Shown here: positions 55,183 through 63,555 of the stretch, in pieces
Numbering within the stretch: position 1 is the first letter of the stretch
Layout of the letters: every line of letters begins with the position of its first letter
Source: an uncultured Muribaculaceae bacterium
Lineage (GTDB): Bacteria > Bacteroidota > Bacteroidia > Bacteroidales > Muribaculaceae
Direction of reading: 5' to 3'
DNA length: 64,000 nucleotides
Assembly: GCA_910578395.1 (NCBI GenBank)
Contig: CAJTPZ010000004.1
Location: forward strand, 124,001-188,000
Position numbers and translations under genes: made by a program
The notes under the pieces: generated by a model
Told to the model about the DNA's origin: nothing
What the model saw: the letters and a program-made list of their open reading frames with translations, nothing else
Databases searched by the model: none

Positions 55183-55190
55183 TATATTTG
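55183..55190 (+). promoter_or_regulatory. -7 box for the 45-aa peptide/OmpH-like operon
   Basis: TATATTTG, 22 bases before the ATG at 55213. Confidence 0.55.
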
Positions 55191-55212
55191 CAACGCAAAA
55201 AGGCGCACTGCC

Positions 55213-55350
55213 ATGATAACCCTGCTTTTCACAATAGTTTTAATCTTTCTTGCCATTGTATTGCTCGGCATAAAGGTATTTCTGGTGAAAGGAGGTCGGT
55301 TTCCGTCGCATCACAGACATGCAGCACGCCCAAAAACGAAATCAGAATAA
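55213..55350 (+). CDS. Small membrane peptide (45 aa)
   Basis: An ATG at 55213 opens a 45-codon frame ending at 55350, with one hydrophobic helix (LFTIVLIFLAIVLLGIKVF) and a basic tail containing VKGGRFPSHHRHAARP. I believe similar short proteins with a conserved KGG(K/R)FP motif occur in Bacteroidetes, but I do not know a name or function. It has a promoter just upstream and is followed 24 bases later by the OmpH-like gene, which supports it being translated. Confidence 0.65.
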   Translation: MITLLFTIVLIFLAIVLLGIKVFLVKGGRFPSHHRHAARPKTKSE

Positions 55351-55374
55351 TAAATTCAATCTCTAAACATATAC

Positions 55375-55974
55375 ATGAAGAAAACAGCACTCGGAGCAGC
55401 AGGTATTATCATGCTTTGCGCAGTTGCATCCTGCTCCGACAACGCAAAGACAACGACTGCACCTGAGACTACCCCGACATCGACTGTTGAATCAGGAGAG
55501 TCTTTTGCCTCCTCTACCAACATACGCTACATCGACCTCGACACCATCATGGAGTACTACCATCTTGCCAAGGATGTCCAGGAATTCACAATACGCACAT
55601 ATAGCGAACTCGAACAGGCACAGCGCACTGAAGCAAATAAAATTCAGAAATTCGGCCAAAGCATCGAGGACAACATGCGTAAGAATGTTTATCTGAGCGA
55701 GCAGAGCTACAACGCCGACGTCCAGAAACTCAACAAAATGCAGGCTGATGCCCAAAACGCGCTTGCCGCACGTCAGCGCAAAGCCGAACAGGATCTTCTG
55801 GTACAGAACCAGCAGCTCAATGATTCGATACAGAGCTTCATAAAGGATTATAACAGCTCACACCACTATGACGCTATTCTTTTCAAGGCCGCAGGTGTTT
55901 ATTTCAACCCCGCTCTTGATATCACCAAGGAAGTCGTCGAGGGCCTCAACGGCCGCTATAACATCGTGAAGTAA
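55375..55974 (+). CDS. OmpH/Skp-like lipoprotein
   Basis: 199 residues with a lipoprotein signal (IMLCAVASCSDN), a Thr/Pro-rich linker, then a core with IRYIDLDTIMEYYHLAKD followed by a long coiled coil (EANKIQKFGQSIEDNMRK; AALAARQRKAEQDL-like region) and a small end domain (AILFKAAGVYFNPALDIT). This is the Skp/OmpH chaperone layout, which guards unfolded outer-membrane proteins in the periplasm; a lipid anchor is a variation seen in Bacteroidetes. Ends in a strong terminator. Confidence 0.85.
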   Translation: MKKTALGAAGIIMLCAVASCSDNAKTTTAPETTPTSTVESGESFASSTNIRYIDLDTIMEYYHLAKDVQEFTIRTYSELEQAQRTEANKIQKFGQSIEDNMRKNVYLSEQSYNADVQKLNKMQADAQNALAARQRKAEQDLLVQNQQLNDSIQSFIKDYNSSHHYDAILFKAAGVYFNPALDITKEVVEGLNGRYNIVK

Positions 55975-55994
55975 AAGCAGTCAAGAATAACAAA

Positions 55995-56030
55995 AACACA
56001 GGCCGCAGTTTTGCGGCCTGTGTTTTTTGT
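55995..56030 (+). terminator. Terminator after OmpH-like gene
   Basis: 13-bp stem (55995-56007 with 56012-56024) and T-run; also lies just after the convergent helicase. Confidence 0.93.
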
Positions 56031-56056
56031 TTTATAGCGACAAACTCCGGTGTACT

Positions 56057-57424
56057 TTAACCGGACGTGTCCGTATCCGATACCTGATTCTTTCGGCGGC
56101 GCTTCCAATAAGGACGACGCTTCTTTTTCACCTGACCGCCGGATTCTGTCTGTACCGATCCATTTTCAAATTCAGCCTGCGAAGAAATCCCAGGCACTCC
56201 CTGAGACGCCAATGTATCACCGGAAGACATCCTACGACGAGAACCGTTGTTCTTGCAAACTTTTTTTCCATCAGCTACAACCGCATCACTGCCTTTGCCC
56301 TCATCGCCGACACGAGTGACGCGCTTGCCGAGAAACTTCTCAATGCGGGCAAAACGCGAACGGTCGCGACCACTGACAAAAGTAACAGCAATGCCAGCTT
56401 CGCCGGCTCGTGCCGTGCGTCCGATACGATGCACATAATCCTCTGGTTCTGGCGGCACATCGTAGTTCACCACCATCGTAATGTCATCAATGTCTATGCC
56501 TCGCGCCATAATATCGGTAGCGACAAGCACATCGACATGGCCAGCTTTAAATTGCCTTATCGTCTCTTCACGCTTGCTCTGTTCGAGATCGCTGTGCATT
56601 TCAGCGACGCTTATTCCAGCCTTACCCAACATCTTGCGCAGATCTTTAACGCCAAGTTTTGAGCCGACAAACACTATCACACGTTTTCGTCCGCCTTCTT
56701 CTTTAAGCAGACTTTCGAGAATGGCAGGCTTCTCTCCGACGCCACAGAATATTGCCCGCTGATCTATTTTTTCAGCCGGACGCGACACTGCGATCTTCAC
56801 CTGTACCGGATCACGCAATATCGAACCGGATAATTTAACAATCCGGTCAGGCATTGTAGCAGAAAAAAGCAGCGTCTGCCGATCGGCCGGCAATCGGCCG
56901 GCAATGTGCATGATGTCATCGTAGAACCCCATGTCGAGCATACGGTCAGCCTCATCAAGGATAAAATAACCGAGCTTCGAGAAGTCGACATAGCCCATAT
57001 TTATGTGAGCCATAAGTCGACCGGGAGTAGCGACCACTATGTCAGCCCCCTCTTTCAATCCCCGCTGCTGCCTCGCATAAGCCGGTCCGTCAGTGCTGCC
57101 ATATATCGCAATATTACTTACATTCAAGAAATAGGAAAATCCTTCAAGCTGATGATCGATCTGCATCGCCAGCTCGCGGGTAGGAGTCAGTACAAGACAT
57201 TTCACACCAGGAGTTCCGGCAATGCCGTCATCCTGCATCCGCTGTATGACAGGGAGGAGAAATGCTGCTGTTTTTCCTGTTCCGGTCTGAGCGACGGCAA
57301 TTAGATCATTGCCGTCGAGAATTTCCGGTATCGCTTTTTCCTGCACAGGCGTGCATTCTCCAAAATTCATCGCATCGAGAGCATCAAGCACCTCGTCGCT
57401 GAAGTCAAGATCTTCAAACCGCAT
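56057..57424 (-). CDS. DEAD-box RNA helicase (RhlE-like)
   Basis: 455 residues with all helicase motifs: Q motif (GECTPVQEKAIP), AQTGTGKT (45-52), PTRELA, DEAD in LDEADRMLDMG, SAT, IVFVGSKLGVKDLRKML and the C-terminal ATDIMARGIDID and HRIGRTARAG. The extra C-terminal tail of about 80 residues is basic (KKKRRPYWKRRRK), as in RhlE-type enzymes that act in ribosome assembly and RNA turnover. It lies 17 bases downstream of the aldo/keto reductase gene. Confidence 0.93.
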   Translation of the reverse strand: MRFEDLDFSDEVLDALDAMNFGECTPVQEKAIPEILDGNDLIAVAQTGTGKTAAFLLPVIQRMQDDGIAGTPGVKCLVLTPTRELAMQIDHQLEGFSYFLNVSNIAIYGSTDGPAYARQQRGLKEGADIVVATPGRLMAHINMGYVDFSKLGYFILDEADRMLDMGFYDDIMHIAGRLPADRQTLLFSATMPDRIVKLSGSILRDPVQVKIAVSRPAEKIDQRAIFCGVGEKPAILESLLKEEGGRKRVIVFVGSKLGVKDLRKMLGKAGISVAEMHSDLEQSKREETIRQFKAGHVDVLVATDIMARGIDIDDITMVVNYDVPPEPEDYVHRIGRTARAGEAGIAVTFVSGRDRSRFARIEKFLGKRVTRVGDEGKGSDAVVADGKKVCKNNGSRRRMSSGDTLASQGVPGISSQAEFENGSVQTESGGQVKKKRRPYWKRRRKNQVSDTDTSG

Positions 57425-57441
57425 GACTTATACTTCTTCTA

Positions 57442-58860
57442 TCACAATGACACCTCGCCACGGCGCAATGCCTCGGCACAGGCATCAATGCGCATCAGTT
57501 CGGCCGGAATGTTGATCTGCTGCGGACAATGCTTGTTACACTCTTTACAGTCAGTACACCGTGCTGCCTGACGAAGTTTCGGCACCTTACGATCCATCCC
57601 GACAAGAAACTCCCTCCGGGCACGGGCATAATTGGGATCGTTTTTTGACGTTACAATATCGCCTTGATTCACCATCTTGTTGTAATGCAACAGTATACCT
57701 GGTATATCAAGTCCATGGGGACATGGCATGCAGTATTTACAATCGTTGCACTGCACGAGCGGATATGACAGCATCATTGTCGCAACTTTCTGAAGCATGG
57801 CGTCTTCCGTCTCGCTTATAGGCACAAGAGGTGAATAGGTCGCCACATTCTCCCGCAGATGGTTCATATAAGTCATTCCTGAAAGCACTGTGAGTATGCC
57901 CTTGGGGGTGCCGGCATACCTGAATGCCCATGATGCAATGCTATCGTCGGGGCGGGCCGCCTTCATGACCGATGTAAGGTTTTCAGGCATGGACGAGAGC
58001 CTGCCTCCGAGAAGCGGCTCCATAATCACAGCTGGAATACCACGCTTCTCAAGCTCTGTATACAGATACTCGCCGTTAGTGTTAAGCGCATTTATTTCTT
58101 TAGCATGAAGCCAGTCGACATAATTCATCTGAATCTGCACGAAATCCCAACGTACACGACCTTCATCATGCCATTTGAGCATGGTATCAAACACCTCGAT
58201 ATCACCATGATAGGAAAAACCGAGATTACGTATACGTCCAGCTTCTCTCTCCCCGATCAGGAAATCGAGAATGCCGTTGTCCATATATCGTTTGTTAAAG
58301 TTATCCATACCTCCGTTGCCGATAGCATGAAGAAGCATATAATCGATATAGTCGGTCTGGAGATACTTCAGAGAATTATTATACATCTCGATAGATTTCT
58401 CCCGCGGCCATGTCTGAGGTGCGAAATTAGAAAGTTTCGTGGCTATGAAATAGCTGTCGCGCGGATGCCTTGCAAGAGCATTTCCTGTGACTTGCTCGCT
58501 TTGTCCGCGGCAATAGGCGGGTGACGTGTCAAAGTAGTTGACACCATGAGCAAGAGCATAATCGACAAGCCCGTTCACCGTCTCCTGATCAAGGACACCG
58601 TCGGAGTCAGGAAGTGACGGCCAACGCATACACCCATATCCCAGTATGGAAACCCGGTCACCCGTCGACGGGTTGACACGATAGGTCATCTCACCTCCAC
58701 CTACAGCAGCCGCACTGCTTTCCGGCTCTTTTTTTGCGGAACAAGAGGTAATGACAGCACTTACTCCACCCGCCAATGTAGCGGCGCCTCCGACGGCGAG
58801 ACCTTTGAGAATTGTGCGGCGTCGGGGGTCGTATTTATATTTTGAGTTATTGTTGCTCAT
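57442..58860 (-). CDS. Tat-exported aldo/keto reductase with C-terminal 4Fe-4S domain
   Basis: 472 residues from the ATG at 58860, where the Tat motif RRTILKGLAVGG occurs near residue 15, followed by a hydrophobic stretch and a possible lipobox (VITSCSAKK). The aldo/keto reductase barrel starts RVSILGYGCMRWP and has VNYFDTSPAYCRGQSE and ALGNGGMDN-like features (HAIGNGGMDN), and the C-terminus binds 4Fe-4S clusters (CNDCKYCMPCPHG and CTDCKECNKHCPQQ). It is probably electron-supplied by the polyferredoxin encoded 7 bases upstream. Substrate unknown. Confidence 0.87.
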   Translation of the reverse strand: MSNNNSKYKYDPRRRTILKGLAVGGAATLAGGVSAVITSCSAKKEPESSAAAVGGGEMTYRVNPSTGDRVSILGYGCMRWPSLPDSDGVLDQETVNGLVDYALAHGVNYFDTSPAYCRGQSEQVTGNALARHPRDSYFIATKLSNFAPQTWPREKSIEMYNNSLKYLQTDYIDYMLLHAIGNGGMDNFNKRYMDNGILDFLIGEREAGRIRNLGFSYHGDIEVFDTMLKWHDEGRVRWDFVQIQMNYVDWLHAKEINALNTNGEYLYTELEKRGIPAVIMEPLLGGRLSSMPENLTSVMKAARPDDSIASWAFRYAGTPKGILTVLSGMTYMNHLRENVATYSPLVPISETEDAMLQKVATMMLSYPLVQCNDCKYCMPCPHGLDIPGILLHYNKMVNQGDIVTSKNDPNYARARREFLVGMDRKVPKLRQAARCTDCKECNKHCPQQINIPAELMRIDACAEALRRGEVSL

Positions 58861-58867
58861 AATTGTA

Positions 58868-60427
58868 TCATCCAATTGTTGTGTGTGCATCACGTCCGTT
58901 GACACGGATCGCGCTCACAGGTGAAACGGGACATAGGTTCTCACATGCTCCACAGCCAAGACAACGGCTTTCATCAACCACAGGACGACGGCGAGGGTTC
59001 TCGCTCTTGTCATCCGGATCAACCGGCATCATGGATATCGCATTGGACGGACAATGACGCGCACAGACTCCACATGCCGCCTCTCCCTGAGCTGCCAGAC
59101 AATGGCGGACATGTACACGGGCTGTTCCAACCGATATATCGGATTTTTCCGCTACTGTGACAGGACGTATAGCACCAGCCGGACAAACCTCAGAACACCG
59201 CACACATTCGGGACGGCAATAGCCGAGATCATACCCCATCATAGGCATCATGAAAGTATCAAGCGACATCGAAGGTTTCAAAACTTCATTGGGACATACT
59301 GAGACACAAAGCTGGCAAGCCGTACAATGTGTACTAAAATTTTTCCAACTGATCGCCCCCGGCGGAACCATAGGAATCTCTGGAGCAGGGTTATGTTTGG
59401 GCGTTATAGGAGCAAAACCGCCGTCAGTAGTTTTCTCGTCGCGGGGCTTAATGGAATCAACAAGGGCATCGGCCGCTTTTGCCACAGAAGCGGAGGCAAT
59501 GGCAGCAATACCGGTCATAAATCCTCGCCGGGAAGAATCACATTCCTTTTCAGCCACAGAAACGACAGCTGCAGGCTTTTTGCTACGAATGCTGAAAGTT
59601 ATAGCTCTATTGGAACATGATTCCAAACAGTTCATACATGCTACACAACGGGAATAATCTATTATGTGACCGGAAGAGTCTATGCACTTCGCCTTACAGT
59701 TGCGCTCACATTTGCGACAACCGTTGCACAAACTTTTATTAATCCTTGGTGCGAATACCGAAAATCGTGATATAACCCCAAGAAGTGTGCCTACCGGACA
59801 AATTGTGTTACACCATGTGCGGCCGGCCAAAAAAGCAGTCACGCCGACAACAAGAAGCGAAATTATAGCTATCCACATCACAGTGTCGCCCCCTACAACA
59901 CTGCTTACATGCCAGAAGACGGTGCTGTCCTGACTTTCGGCAATATCGGCAAGAAGATTGTTCCCTGCCTCATAGACCGGTTTGACAATATCGGCAGCAA
60001 TACGGCCATACATCGTGTAAGGCTCGACCAATGCCATCCAGATACGCGCTCCGGCCCAGAAAGAACCTGCAATCATTCCTATTGCAAACATGGCGAACAC
60101 CGACCAGCGCACAACTTTATTTTCTTTGACAAACTTGAAACGGAATCTGCGCGCAGCTTTCTTCACACGAAGCGATCCAAGCCGGTTAAAAACATCCTGC
60201 ATCACTCCCAACGGACATATTACCGAACAATAGACACGCCCCGCAACAAACGTGAGAATTACAAGAAGTAATAGCGATATAATATTAAAACTCAATAGTG
60301 AAGGCCAAAACTGAGCCTTCACCATCCAGGCGGCCGGGCCAATCGCCGATCCTGTAAAATCGACAAACAGAGCCGTGATACCAACGATAAATATTATCGC
60401 AAGTATGACTCTCAACTTTTTCAGCAT
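58868..60427 (-). CDS. NapH/CcoG-like membrane polyferredoxin
   Basis: 519 residues. Four or five membrane helices in the first 230 residues with two CxxxCP motifs (YCSVICPLG; WCNTICPVG), as in NapH/MauN-type proteins. Then repeated 4Fe-4S sites: CNGCRKCERNCKAKC, CVACMNCLESC, CTACQLCVSVCP, CRPECVRCSEVCP and CLGCGACENLCP. The internal SSRRGFMTG resembles a Tat-like motif. It moves electrons from the quinone pool or ferredoxin to a periplasmic partner, here most likely the Tat aldo/keto reductase, whose gene follows 7 bases later. Confidence 0.88.
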   Translation of the reverse strand: MLKKLRVILAIIFIVGITALFVDFTGSAIGPAAWMVKAQFWPSLLSFNIISLLLLVILTFVAGRVYCSVICPLGVMQDVFNRLGSLRVKKAARRFRFKFVKENKVVRWSVFAMFAIGMIAGSFWAGARIWMALVEPYTMYGRIAADIVKPVYEAGNNLLADIAESQDSTVFWHVSSVVGGDTVMWIAIISLLVVGVTAFLAGRTWCNTICPVGTLLGVISRFSVFAPRINKSLCNGCRKCERNCKAKCIDSSGHIIDYSRCVACMNCLESCSNRAITFSIRSKKPAAVVSVAEKECDSSRRGFMTGIAAIASASVAKAADALVDSIKPRDEKTTDGGFAPITPKHNPAPEIPMVPPGAISWKNFSTHCTACQLCVSVCPNEVLKPSMSLDTFMMPMMGYDLGYCRPECVRCSEVCPAGAIRPVTVAEKSDISVGTARVHVRHCLAAQGEAACGVCARHCPSNAISMMPVDPDDKSENPRRRPVVDESRCLGCGACENLCPVSPVSAIRVNGRDAHTTIG

Positions 60428-60469
60428 TGCAAGGGAGGTTATGAACGAATGAATTGATTACTTGTTCTG

Positions 60470-60501
60470 CAAATATATACAAATTAGGCACCTTTGACCA
60501 A
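60470..60501 (-). promoter_or_regulatory. Promoter of the polyferredoxin operon
   Basis: On the minus strand: TTG (60499-60501), 21 bases, TATATTTG (60470-60477), about 43 bases before the ATG at 60427. Confidence 0.7.
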
Positions 60502-60543
60502 CTAACAGGAACATCCGCACTGTTAAAAACTACAAAAAAGCAT

Positions 60544-60551
60544 TAGATTTG
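60544..60551 (+). promoter_or_regulatory. -7 box for HAD phosphatase gene
   Basis: TAGATTTG, 14 bases before the ATG at 60566, giving a leader of only about 8 bases. Confidence 0.55.
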
Positions 60552-60565
60552 CAGAAAATTTCAGT

Positions 60566-61198
60566 ATGATGAATAAGTTTAAAGCAGCCCTTTTTGATCT
60601 TGATGGCGTCCTTGTCGACACAGAGGGGACGTACACCGAATTCTGGGGGGAAATAGGAAAGAATTACGGGAAAAAGGCAACATTCGCCAATGATATAAAA
60701 GGAACCACACTTACCGATATACTCTCAACCCATTTTGCAGAACCAGAGACGAGGAAGGAAATCGAGAGTAAGCTTCACGACTTTGAAGACAACATGGAAT
60801 TTCACCTTTTTCCAGGCGTGAAAGAGTTTCTTAAAGAACTGCGCCGACGCGGCGTGAAATGTGCGATTGTCACTTCAAGCGACAAAAGAAAAATGGCATC
60901 TCTCGCAAAACAGCATCCGGATTTTGCGTCAGAAATGGAGACAGTCGTAATCGCCGATGACGTGCAGCGGTCGAAGCCCGACCCTCAGGGATATCTGTTG
61001 GCGGCTGATCGTCTGGGTATAGCACCAGAACTATGTGTGGTCTTTGAGGACTCTTTGCAAGGGTTGGAAGCGGGGCGTAGATCAGGAGCACTTGTAGTAG
61101 GCCTCACAACAACCAACACGATAGAGAGCGTAGCTCCATTATGCGACATAACAGCTCCGGCAATTTCGGATCTTACCCCTGATACAATCGGTTTTTAA
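60566..61198 (+). CDS. HAD-family phosphatase (beta-phosphoglucomutase-like)
   Basis: 210 residues with the HAD motifs FDLDGVLVDTE (nucleophile D11 and acid D13), VTSSDKRKM (motif II Thr/Ser), the Lys of RSKPDPQGYLLA and FEDSLQGLEAGRRSG (motif IV). The helical cap between residues 20 and 85 is of the beta-phosphoglucomutase/phosphatase type. It could be a phosphoglycolate or sugar-phosphate phosphatase or a mutase. It stands 21 bases before the PCMD gene, so they may be co-transcribed. Confidence 0.9.
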   Translation: MMNKFKAALFDLDGVLVDTEGTYTEFWGEIGKNYGKKATFANDIKGTTLTDILSTHFAEPETRKEIESKLHDFEDNMEFHLFPGVKEFLKELRRRGVKCAIVTSSDKRKMASLAKQHPDFASEMETVVIADDVQRSKPDPQGYLLAADRLGIAPELCVVFEDSLQGLEAGRRSGALVVGLTTTNTIESVAPLCDITAPAISDLTPDTIGF

Positions 61199-61219
61199 GC
61201 TTAAACATAAATCCAATTT

Positions 61220-62164
61220 ATGAAAATATCTAATAAAATAATATTTTTTATTTCTCTTATTGTGCCATATATTTCAAATGCACAACAACTGAAATACAGC
61301 AACTTTGACCAATGGATAGTGCGTGAGATACCTGAGTCAGGTATCATCGGCGGCAAGACAAAGATTTTATATGAAATAGGCCCCAACGATACAATAAAAG
61401 GCGCAAAAGCCTACATTCCGACAAGCTCGCCATGGGCCACCTCCAATGTATATGCCCGAGTCATGGGTGTAAACAAAGGCAGTGTAGCAGTCTATCCCGA
61501 CAAACATGGTTCAGGACGCTGCGTTAAACTCACGACCAAACTTGACTCCATCCAGGCTCTGCATCTGGTAAATATCGAGGTGCTTGTGGGAGGCTCAATG
61601 TTTCTCGGAAAGATGCTTGAACCGGTTAAATCCACATCGGACCCCTACAGCAAAATGGAGATGGGCGTGCCATTTACAGGACGTCCGAAATCTATGAAAT
61701 TTGACTACAAAGTCTATATTCCGAATATCGACCACCGCATCATCTGCACAGGATTCAGCAAAAAGAAAGAGATCGCAGGCCGTGATAGCTCGGAAGTCTT
61801 CATCATACTCCAGCGCCGCTGGGAAGAGGACGGAAAGATATATGCCAAACGTGTCGGCACCGGTCGCGAGCGTTTTCACCAAAGCACACACGGCTGGATT
61901 GAAGGACACACTCTTGATGTAAAATACGGCGATATAACCAAACACGCCGACTATCGCCCGTGGATGGGCCTTATACCTGAGGACAAAAGCTATTACGCCC
62001 AAAACAGCAAGGGAAAGATGGTGCCGGTACATGAAATCGGGTGGGATTCGCCAGACGCCCCTCCGACCCACATTCTTATCATGGCCTCAGCCGCATGCGG
62101 CACCGCTTATGTGGGCACGCCCGGCCAGACACTCTGGATTGACAATATCGAGTTGGTTTATTGA
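61220..62164 (+). CDS. PCMD-domain secreted protein
   Basis: 314 residues with a signal peptide (IIFFISLIVPYISNAQQ). The beta-sandwich has QLKYSNFDQWIVREI, VYPDKHGSGRCVKLTT, KSMKFDYKVYIPNID and the ending GTPGQTLWIDNIELVY, which fits the PCMD family (putative carbohydrate metabolism domain; a CBM-like fold). Such proteins bind glycans in the periplasm or surface. Its TGA at 62164 is followed in the same frame by a SusC plug-like fragment without its own start, which is unusual. Confidence 0.83.
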   Translation: MKISNKIIFFISLIVPYISNAQQLKYSNFDQWIVREIPESGIIGGKTKILYEIGPNDTIKGAKAYIPTSSPWATSNVYARVMGVNKGSVAVYPDKHGSGRCVKLTTKLDSIQALHLVNIEVLVGGSMFLGKMLEPVKSTSDPYSKMEMGVPFTGRPKSMKFDYKVYIPNIDHRIICTGFSKKKEIAGRDSSEVFIILQRRWEEDGKIYAKRVGTGRERFHQSTHGWIEGHTLDVKYGDITKHADYRPWMGLIPEDKSYYAQNSKGKMVPVHEIGWDSPDAPPTHILIMASAACGTAYVGTPGQTLWIDNIELVY

Positions 62165-62278
62165 TCAGGCATCCACGATGTTGACCATGTGGAAGTAGTA
62201 AAAGATGCGTCACTCTATGGTGTACAAGGCGCAATCGGCGTAATACTCGTGACTACAAAGGCTGCCAAAGTTAAATAA
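62165..62278 (+). pseudogene. SusC/TonB plug-domain fragment
   Basis: Directly after the PCMD stop, in the same frame, the sequence encodes IHDVDHVEVVKDASLYGV, QGAIGVILVTTKAAK, then a stop at 62278. This is the end of the plug signature of SusC-type transporters (compare the complete SusC in this window: LLKDASASAMYGVRGANG). No start codon with ribosome site precedes it and no barrel follows. It is probably the remnant of a lost susC gene. Confidence 0.75.
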
Positions 62279-62611
62279 CGAACTTGCACAGAGGGGGACC
62301 CTAAACAGCCCTCTCTTCGTTCGCACGGTGCTACGCATGTTTCACCGCGGCTGCAACTTCCTCATATGCAATATTCACTCCGAAAGTAGTGCAGTACGGT
62401 GCGTACGTTGCATTCTCTACCGGTTTTTCAAACGCTTACATGACAGCCGGTTTGCTGTCTACGTCAGCATTAAGCCCCTACGACAGCGCCCATATACGAA
62501 TTATGTCATAAATTTCTGGAAATTCCACAAATTTCATGCAATTTATCCGCTAATCTGTTTGGAATTTTAAGAATTATTTTCTTTATTTACAAAAACTTAA
62601 AATTTAAAACA
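62279..62611. other. Noncoding or decayed region after the SusC fragment
   Basis: No convincing gene. One frame (62328-62516) shows plausible amino-acid composition but no recognisable domain or start; the strand opposite is also open in part. Likely eroded sequence. Confidence 0.4.
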
Positions 62612-62979
62612 GTGAAGCATTACAGATTTATTTCTTTCATCACAGCAATTATAGTATCAGGCTTGATGGCCGAATTGCCTATGCTTATACCCCGGGAAAC
62701 TCCATATGCTTTCTCATAAATCTGCCAGACTCAGTCAAAGATTGGACATTTTTTGCAAGAACTTCTGTGAATGTTTACCTTGAAAATATTGGCAAGCAAT
62801 ATGCCTTTGTCATTCTTACCTCTGGCAGTGAGTCAGAATACTACACAATTCCTGCCAAAGCCTTAACCTCCTCAAAAACATTTTATAATTTTTCTGGCAT
62901 GACCACCACTATTCAATGGCATGTCTTTATTAGTTGCTCGACTACCCTCTCACAGATTGTAGGGCATGCATACCGGTAA
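62612..62979 (+). pseudogene. Frameshifted small secreted protein, possible
   Basis: A GTG at 62612 begins a signal-like peptide (YRFISFITAIIVSGLMA), which stops at 62719. A second frame is open from upstream of that point to 62979 and encodes RIAYAYTPGNSICFLI, VKDWTFFARTSVNVYLE and later strand-rich sequence. Joining the two frames by a 1-base change near 62670 gives one secreted protein of roughly 120 residues. It could be a decayed gene or a sequencing error. No family recognised. Confidence 0.4.
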
Positions 62980-63001
62980 TTAACAGTTAAAATGATTCGT
63001 T

Positions 63002-63475
63002 ATGAAAACCTTAAAGTTATTAGTGATTCTTGCACTGCCATTCATAGCTGCATGCGTAAGCAATGAGAAGACTCCGACTCCCGTTGTCGACGAAAACACC
63101 ATACCCGCACAACCTTCCGGGGAATTGATCAGGACGTATGTTGAAAGCAACGATTTTATCGATGTAGATTACAAAGCGATTGAATACGCTACAATTAATC
63201 CAACTTCGTCACGCGCAGAAAATGTAACAGAAGAAGATCATGCCAAAATGATGGCTGCAGTGTACCGCTTTCAGAAACATGTCTCTGTAATTGACGGATT
63301 ATATTCCTGCTCTCTGAAAAACGGTGCTGAGATAAATATTTCAGAGGAGTTGTTTAAATCTATGATCGATAACTTAGAAGAAATGAATTCCTTTATCAAG
63401 GAATACACGGAAAAAGGTGAAAAGGTCAATGTCATAGAGCCGACGGAAGAGTATCTGGAATCGCTGCTGAAGTAG
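63002..63475 (+). CDS. Small lipoprotein of unknown function
   Basis: 157 residues with a lipoprotein signal (LVILALPFIAACVSNE). The mature part is charged, helical, with the segments TEEDHAKMMAAVYRFQKH and ELFKSMIDNLEEMNSFI; it has no recognised domain. Its place 22 bases after the decayed frame suggests they formed a pair of secreted proteins. It ends 17 bases before a very stable hairpin. Confidence 0.75.
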   Translation: MKTLKLLVILALPFIAACVSNEKTPTPVVDENTIPAQPSGELIRTYVESNDFIDVDYKAIEYATINPTSSRAENVTEEDHAKMMAAVYRFQKHVSVIDGLYSCSLKNGAEINISEELFKSMIDNLEEMNSFIKEYTEKGEKVNVIEPTEEYLESLLK

Positions 63476-63492
63476 AAATTATCAGTAGACAA

Positions 63493-63534
63493 CTCCCCGC
63501 ATCGGGGCTGCAAAAGCAGCCCCGATGCGGGGAG
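63493..63534. terminator. Perfect 19-bp hairpin between convergent genes
   Basis: 19-bp GC-rich perfect stem (63493-63511 with 63516-63534) and an AAAA loop, but no T-run on either side. It probably ends or protects transcripts of both convergent genes. Confidence 0.75.
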
Positions 63535-63555
63535 TGTGTATGATGCGAGGCCTGA

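Noticed and set aside
62328..62570. 80-codon frame between the SusC fragment and the frameshifted gene
   Set aside because: High Cys/Arg content, no ribosome site and no domain; the other frames are equally open. Treated as decayed sequence.
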